Notes under the pieces: model-generated
Databases searched by the model: none
What the model was told of the DNA's origin: nothing
Seen by the model: only the letters and a program-made list of their open reading frames with translations
Program-made: the position numbers and the translations under genes
DNA from: Staphylococcus sp. GSSP0090
GTDB lineage: Bacteria > Bacillota > Bacilli > Staphylococcales > Staphylococcaceae
Length of the DNA stretch: 64,000 nt
Direction: 5' to 3'
NCBI RefSeq assembly: GCF_013391405.1
Contig: NZ_JACBFD010000019.1
Span: 1-64,000, forward strand
Shown here: one piece after another, positions 58,988-64,000 of the stretch
Layout: the number at the start of each line of letters is the position of its first letter
Position numbering within the stretch: position 1 is the first letter of the stretch

Positions 58988-60163
58988 ATGACAACAAAGA
59001 CACTCAAAAAAATAACAATTATTTTAATTATATTATTTTTAGTAATTATTTTTATAATTGCCTATCAACAATTTCATCGCAGTCATCAAGAAGTAAAATT
59101 GATGCAAAATGAGAAGAAACAAGAAATTCCGAATAAAGAAGTAGGGCATTTAAAGACGATTGTTGATAAGCAAAATTCACAGATGGCACAGATTGATCAA
59201 TATTTAGAAAAAGTAAAATTCAACGGTACGGCAGCAGTATTTGAAAAGGATCAGCTCAAATTAAATAAAGGTTATGGTTTACAAAACATACAATCATATA
59301 AAGAAAACCAAGCAGATACTTTATTTTTAATTGGATCTTCTCAAAAATTCACAACAGGCATCATGTTAAAACAATTGGAAAGTGAAAATAAAATCAATAT
59401 GAATGATCCTGTAACTAAGTATTTACCGTGGTTCAAAACAAAACAACCTATTACTTTGAATCAGCTCATGTTGCACAAAAGTGGATTATTTAAATATAAA
59501 GCATCTCCGAATTATAAAGATTTAAATGAAGCGGTCCATGCAATTCAGCAAAAGGGTATTGAACCTAAATTTTACAATAAAAATAGATACAATGATGCTA
59601 ATTACTTGGTACTATCACGTGTCATTGAAGAAGTAACGCACACATCATATAAGAAAAATTTTGAGCAGAGAATTTCAAAACCACAACACTTAAATTTTAC
59701 TGCATTTTTCGATAATCCTAATTTTCAATCATATATGGCTGATGGTTATAAAAAAGATAATAAAACCGGAGCACCTGTACAACAATATCCTAATATTTTA
59801 GCGCAATATGATGGGGCGGGGAATTTATACATGACACCGAGTGATATGGGAAAATTGATTTTAGGGTTACAAAATAATAAAATTTTCAGCAGTCATATAT
59901 CAAAACCATTTATACATGAAAGCAAGACATCTCAATATCCCCAACCTTATCGATATGGATTTTATTCCTTTGCTGATAAAAATAGAATCAATGGGGGCTT
60001 TTTTGGTCAAGTTTTCACAGCATATTTTAATGACAAATATATCGTAATCTTAGGTACGAATTATGAAAATAGTAACGTGACGAATGAACAAAAAATCAAG
60101 CATATATATAACCAGATTTTAAAACAGGGTGGACCATATAATCATGTGGGTAAATCATATTAA
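58988..60163 (+). CDS. fmtA: FmtA, teichoic acid D-Ala esterase / penicillin-binding-like protein
   Basis: 391 residues. Membrane anchor (about 8-28), then a serine beta-lactamase-like domain. The SxxK pair is Ser117-Lys120 (GSSQKF), and the Tyr motif lies in NRYNDANYLVLSRVIEEVT. Very similar to S. aureus FmtA, which removes D-alanine from teichoic acids and affects methicillin tolerance. AGAGGAAA precedes the start. Co-oriented with pgcA; a hairpin follows. Confidence 0.93.
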   Translation: MTTKTLKKITIILIILFLVIIFIIAYQQFHRSHQEVKLMQNEKKQEIPNKEVGHLKTIVDKQNSQMAQIDQYLEKVKFNGTAAVFEKDQLKLNKGYGLQNIQSYKENQADTLFLIGSSQKFTTGIMLKQLESENKINMNDPVTKYLPWFKTKQPITLNQLMLHKSGLFKYKASPNYKDLNEAVHAIQQKGIEPKFYNKNRYNDANYLVLSRVIEEVTHTSYKKNFEQRISKPQHLNFTAFFDNPNFQSYMADGYKKDNKTGAPVQQYPNILAQYDGAGNLYMTPSDMGKLILGLQNNKIFSSHISKPFIHESKTSQYPQPYRYGFYSFADKNRINGGFFGQVFTAYFNDKYIVILGTNYENSNVTNEQKIKHIYNQILKQGGPYNHVGKSY

Positions 60164-60207
60164 TTGAAAGTCATAAAAATACACACCATGAAAATGGATG
60201 TATATCA

Positions 60208-60250
60208 AACTGTCGACGAAGCCATCGCTTTTGTCGGCAGTTTTTTTTAT
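60208..60250 (+). terminator. fmtA terminator
   Basis: AACTGTCGACGAAG pairs with CTTTTGTCGGCAGTT (with G-T pairs), then eight T. Confidence 0.88.
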
Positions 60251-60429
60251 ATCATTTCAGTGGTACTGACTTAGTTTGTGCAATTTAGCAAAGACGCTTA
60301 CTACTGAAGCATGATGTTAAAATGATGAATACGAAATGTTGTTATCTTTAAATTGGTTAAAAAAACAAACATGCATTACTTAAAGAGAATGCATATGATA
60401 TCCAAACAATGAGACAAATGATAAAAATA

Positions 60430-60515
60430 GACGAGTCTGGAGCATCCATAGTTGCCTCAGACTCGCTTTCATTTAGGCAGTAGATGACTAAATTGAAAAT
60501 GTAAAGTCTCACTGC
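60430..60515 (-). repeat. Dispersed intergenic repeat, copy 3 (inverted) with hairpin
   Basis: On the minus strand: TTTTCAATTTAGTCATCTAC-TGCCTAAATGA (core, 60471-60500), then GCGAGTCTGAGGCAACTA and the pairing arm GGAGCATCC-AGACTCGTC type hairpin (60430-60466). Opposite orientation to copies 1 and 2. Confidence 0.8.
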
Positions 60516-60543
60516 GTTATAGTACTATTATTTCATTTTGAGT

Positions 60544-61452
60544 TTATTTACAGTAGGTTAAAGCGTCAATAAATATATTTTTAAATTCAGTTGTTTCAAC
60601 AGACATAACTACTGTGCAGTTAGGAAAGTGCGTATTAAAATCTGTCACGGTTGCACCTTTGGTCAGTGTGCCAGCAGTTTCAATTTGAACATCTGCTTCC
60701 TTCACTTCAAATTTTTCAGGGTGTAATAAATAAAGTATCGTATACGCATCATAGACATTAATTCCTTTTTCGAAATCATCGCCTTTATAATGTTTAAAAA
60801 GTTGATGCAACATATCTCCAGTTTTGTTTAACGTTTTTAATTCATTTACTGTCGCATGACTTAATGTAGAGCTTCTAGCTACATCTAAACCAACCATTGT
60901 CATTGGCAATCCAGAGCTAAAGACAATGTGTGCTGCTTTAGGGTCACAATAAATATTAAATTCAGCCAATGGTGTAACATTTCCGCGTGATGCAGAACCA
61001 CCCATTAATACAATTTCTTTGATATAGTCTTTCACCTCTGGATAAGTTGAAAGCAATAAGGCAATATTTGTTAAAGGCCCGATTGGTATTAATGTAATAG
61101 GTTCATCACTCGCTATGAGTTCTTTGCGCATTGCTTCTACAGCATGTGTTGATGCTAGATCATTGTAATTAATTTCTGGGAAATCGTAACCTTCCATCCC
61201 AGATTCACCATGTACCGCGCTAGCATCTACGATTTCTGATAATAATGGTTGTGATGAACCTCTATGTACGGGTATCTTACTCGCGAAAAAACGTTTGAGT
61301 TTTAGAGCGTTTGCAGTTGTTTTTTCAATACCCACATTACCATTTACTGTGGTAATCATTCGCAAATCAAAATTCGGATGATTCAATGCAATGCTAATCG
61401 CAGCAGCATCATCGATACCTGGATCCGAATCTATAATAATAGGTTGTTTCAT
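60544..61452 (-). CDS. Ribonucleoside hydrolase (IunH/Rih family)
   Basis: 302 residues. IIDSDPGIDDAAAI (about 5-18) is the Ca2+-binding Asp cluster; GPLTNIALLL and AEFNIYCDPKAAHIVFSSG are family blocks. Splits pyrimidine or purine nucleosides to base and ribose for salvage; specificity not predictable. AGGAGG precedes ATG 61452. Not expected between fmtA and qox in S. aureus. Confidence 0.93.
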   Translation of the reverse strand: MKQPIIIDSDPGIDDAAAISIALNHPNFDLRMITTVNGNVGIEKTTANALKLKRFFASKIPVHRGSSQPLLSEIVDASAVHGESGMEGYDFPEINYNDLASTHAVEAMRKELIASDEPITLIPIGPLTNIALLLSTYPEVKDYIKEIVLMGGSASRGNVTPLAEFNIYCDPKAAHIVFSSGLPMTMVGLDVARSSTLSHATVNELKTLNKTGDMLHQLFKHYKGDDFEKGINVYDAYTILYLLHPEKFEVKEADVQIETAGTLTKGATVTDFNTHFPNCTVVMSVETTEFKNIFIDALTYCK

Positions 61453-62026
61453 AATTGAATATCCTCCTAAAAATTAATAATCATTTAAATATAGTGTACA
61501 TTGTTTTACTCAGAAAGTGTTGTATAACAATTGAAAATAAAATGTCTATGGCTAGCAATATGGAGATGTTTTTTAAGATAACGCATAGGGACAAACTGAG
61601 TTTGGTAGCAGTTATTTTGTGCATGAATTTTGTGGCAGCTATTTATGTTTGTTCGTACTATTCTTATTGGTATTAAGGTTACTATCAACAATATTTTTGT
61701 AAGATAAGAACTATATAGCATGTAAGATAATCGTATTGTTCATATTTATAAAACAATAGATAAAATGATTACTTGATTAAATAATCAAGTAAGTCTATTA
61801 CGGCATAAATGAAATAAAAATAAATATAGATTGAACCATAGTTACACATTTATAGCCATACATTGATTATAAAAATTTAAGAAATTAGAAAGGGGGAACA
61901 GTAATCAAATTTTTATAGCATCCTGTTTGGTATAGAAAGATTAAATAAAAAGCCCCCCTACGCAAATGAATGCGTAGGGGGGCTTTTTATTCTAAGACTT
62001 CTTTTGAAGGGAAGTCTTTTATTGGA
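61453..62026. other. Intergenic region before the qox operon end
   Basis: 574 AT-rich bases. A 38-residue frame (61560-61676, MEMFFKITHRDK then a hydrophobic stretch ending YYSYWY) looks like a small membrane peptide but has no ribosome site. Apart from the qox terminator nothing else is seen. Confidence 0.4.
61946..61990. terminator. qox operon terminator
   Basis: AAAAGCCCCCCTACGCA pairs with TGCGTAGGGGGGCTTTT, 6-base loop. A/T runs on both sides allow two-way action. Confidence 0.95.
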
Positions 62027-62317
62027 TTATAGGTGACTTGAGTGTCCACCTTGCATTACCCAATAAGTACCGATAACAGTAATTAAAGTAATGATAATCG
62101 CAAATAATACTTTGAATGCTTGTAAATTCCCATCTTTACCTTCAGTTAAGTGCATGAACATTAATAATTGAACTGCTGCTTGTATAAAAGCAAAACCAAA
62201 GATGATGGTAATCTTAGCATTAAGTGCCATAGATGTGTATAAGGTTACAAATACAGCTAAGATCGTTAAAACGATTGAGGCGATAAAACCTACAGTATGT
62301 TTTACTATTGTATTCAT
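62027..62317 (-). CDS. qoxD: Quinol oxidase subunit IV QoxD
   Basis: 96 residues, three membrane helices, COX4_pro-type ([23 protein letters not shown]). Small subunit needed for assembly of the aa3/bo3-type menaquinol oxidase. Start overlaps qoxC stop by 4 bases (ATGA). Confidence 0.95.
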   Translation of the reverse strand: MNTIVKHTVGFIASIVLTILAVFVTLYTSMALNAKITIIFGFAFIQAAVQLLMFMHLTEGKDGNLQAFKVLFAIIITLITVIGTYWVMQGGHSSHL

Positions 62318-62919
62318 CCGCTAAACACCATCCCTATCATATATACGGCAGTGAAGATGAAAATCCATACAACATCTAAAAAGTGCCAGTATAAACTAAC
62401 TATAAATAATTTAGGAGCATTGTCTTTATTTAATCCGCGCATAGCTACTTGAATTAATAGGCAAATAATCCAAACAATACCTAATGACACGTGGGCACCA
62501 TGTGTTCCTAATAGAATAAAGAAGCTAGACCAATAAGAACCAATAGTTAGATTAACACCTTCATGTACGTAGTGCGTAAACTCATAAATTTCGAAGCCTA
62601 CGAATACCATACCAAGTAATACAGTGATAATCATCCAAATCATCATTAATTTTTCTTTTTCTTTTCTCATATAGTAAATTGCAATACCACATGTATAAGA
62701 ACTAATTAATAATGCAAATGTCATTATTAAAATTAATGGCAGTTCAAACAATTCAGTCGTCATTTTTCCAGCATAATCGCCACCATGTTGAAGCGTTAAT
62801 AATGCTGCGAATAGCGTGCCGAATAATGAGAATTCTGCTGTAAGGAATACCCAAAAGCCAAGTTTATTTAAATTACCTTCATGCGAACGTTGATCAATTG
62901 TGTTTGCATCATGACTCAT
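62314..62919 (-). CDS. qoxC: Quinol oxidase subunit III QoxC
   Basis: 201 residues, five helices of the COX3 family. [22 protein letters not shown] and [23 protein letters not shown] are the family blocks. Overlaps qoxB by 11 bases, so translation is coupled. Confidence 0.96.
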   Translation of the reverse strand: MSHDANTIDQRSHEGNLNKLGFWVFLTAEFSLFGTLFAALLTLQHGGDYAGKMTTELFELPLILIMTFALLISSYTCGIAIYYMRKEKEKLMMIWMIITVLLGMVFVGFEIYEFTHYVHEGVNLTIGSYWSSFFILLGTHGAHVSLGIVWIICLLIQVAMRGLNKDNAPKLFIVSLYWHFLDVVWIFIFTAVYMIGMVFSG

Positions 62920-64000
62920 GACTTACAGCCTCCCTTTCTTTTATACGTGCATCACGTAAACGTTTTTCAGTTTCTGCTACTTCAGACGCTGGTATATGAT
63001 AACCATGGTCGACTTGGAAACTGCGGAAAATCATTGTTGCGAAAATACCAATTAAACAAATAATAGCTGGAATAAGTGTTTCAAAGATAAGGAAGAATCC
63101 ACCGATAGTGAAGAAAATTCCCATCCAGAAACCAACAGGTGTATTATTTGGCATATGGATATCTGTATAGTTATGGTTATCTAAATAATGACGACCATGT
63201 TCTTTCATATCTACAAATGTATCATAGTCATTCCAGTCTGGTGTGATAGCGAAGTTGTATTTAGGTGGCATTGCTCCAGCAGTAGCCCATTCTAAAGTAC
63301 GACCTAAACCATCCCAGTTGTCGCCAGTTGCTTCACGTGGTGCTTTGAAGAAGCTGTATACGATACTTGCAACTAAGAACATAAAGCCTAATGCCATTAA
63401 TAGGGCACCGACAGTTGAAATTGCGTTTAACAACCACCAACCATCTTCTGGCATATAAGTGTATAAACGACGTGGCATACCATCTAAACCAAGAATGAAT
63501 TGTGGTATGAAACAAACGTTAAATCCGATCATGAATAACCAGAAACACCATTTGTTTAATGTTTCGTTTAACTTGAAGCCAGTCATCTTAGGCCACCAGA
63601 ATATTAAAGCACCAAGACAGGCAAATACAACACCAGCTACTAACGTATAGTGGAAATGCGCTACTAAGAAGTAAGTATTATGATATTGATAATCTGCTGC
63701 TGCCATTGAAAGCATAATTCCTGTTACCCCACCGATTAAGAAGTTCGGTATGAATCCTAATGCGAATAGCATTGGAGATTCGAAGGTAATTCGACCTTTG
63801 TAAAGCGTAAACAACCAGTTAAAGATTTTAACACCGGTTGGTATACCGATTAACATGGTTGAAATTGAGAAGAATGAGTTAATTAATGCACCATTACCCA
63901 TTGTGAAGAAATGGTGAACCCAAACTAAGAAACTTAAGAATGCGATACCTGCAGTTGCCCAGACCATACTTTGATGACCGAATAGGCGTTTACGTGCAAA
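62909..64000 (-). CDS. qoxB: Quinol oxidase subunit I QoxB (5' part missing)
   Basis: The reading frame continues past the right edge (upstream codons read [12 protein letters not shown]), so about the last 363 residues are present. [11 protein letters not shown] holds the Cu-B histidines, [12 protein letters not shown] the heme ligands. Haem-copper catalytic subunit that oxidises menaquinol and pumps protons; MenA-F supply its substrate pool. Gene order qoxB-C-D as in S. aureus. Confidence 0.97.
   Translation of the reverse strand, partial: FARKRLFGHQSMVWATAGIAFLSFLVWVHHFFTMGNGALINSFFSISTMLIGIPTGVKIFNWLFTLYKGRITFESPMLFALGFIPNFLIGGVTGIMLSMAAADYQYHNTYFLVAHFHYTLVAGVVFACLGALIFWWPKMTGFKLNETLNKWCFWLFMIGFNVCFIPQFILGLDGMPRRLYTYMPEDGWWLLNAISTVGALLMALGFMFLVASIVYSFFKAPREATGDNWDGLGRTLEWATAGAMPPKYNFAITPDWNDYDTFVDMKEHGRHYLDNHNYTDIHMPNNTPVGFWMGIFFTIGGFFLIFETLIPAIICLIGIFATMIFRSFQVDHGYHIPASEVAETEKRLRDARIKEREAVSHES

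Overview
The window is low-GC, densely packed Firmicute DNA. Its gene order is that of the Staphylococcus core chromosome, from the competence gene coiA to the qox quinol oxidase operon. Staphylococcal hallmarks are the sRNA RsaE, spxH (yjbH), ltaA-ugtP, lcpB, fmtA, a large bifunctional autolysin (atl) and the men operon. The 1500-residue Atl with an acidic repeat region, and the absence of sspABC between menB and the aminotransferase gene, argue against S. aureus itself. A coagulase-negative species, perhaps of the saprophyticus/xylosus group, is likely, but the species is a guess.

Layout. (1) 1-223: the 3' end of an unidentified gene followed by a multi-hairpin stretch that resembles the right end of an IS200/IS605 TnpB element. 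(2) 0.3-20.5 kb: coiA, pepF, RsaE, a quinone-reductase-like SDR gene, spxH with a truncated haemoglobin, a CYTH enzyme, the UPF0738-relQ-NAD kinase-pseudouridine synthase-mgtE-antiporter run, fabI, transporters, and ltaA-ugtP (lipoteichoic acid glycolipid anchor). (3) 20.9-33.8 kb: murE, prfC, a manganese riboswitch upstream of a TerC exporter, an HtrA-like protease, a Ktr/Trk potassium channel subunit, lplA, an IDEAL-domain protein and comK. (4) 33.9-38.9 kb is the accessory part: tRNA-Asn and tRNA-Ser, a wrecked tyrosine integrase, a PSM-like 22-residue peptide gene, ohr, a secreted glutamyl-endopeptidase-like protease with a GW/SH3-like tail, a repeat-containing LPNTG surface protein, and a 28-residue cationic peptide gene. 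(5) 39-49.4 kb: menA facing menFDHB, a MarR regulator with a palindromic operator, an aminotransferase, a membrane acyltransferase and a second MarR regulator. (6) 49.6-64 kb: atl, a GNAT gene, a DUF2538 gene, lcpB, pgcA, fmtA, a nucleoside hydrolase gene and qoxDCB (qoxB runs off the end).

Themes. Many genes serve the envelope: ugtP and pgcA (glucose for the glycolipid anchor), ltaA, murE, lcpB (wall teichoic acid attachment), fmtA (teichoic acid D-Ala esterase) and atl. Respiration links menaquinone synthesis (men), qox and RsaE. Stress control is represented by spxH, relQ, ohr and htrA. The most notable finds are the accessory block after the tRNAs (decayed integrase plus PSM-like peptide), the protease/LPNTG repeat-protein pair, and a dispersed intergenic repeat whose inverted copies bracket pgcA-fmtA.
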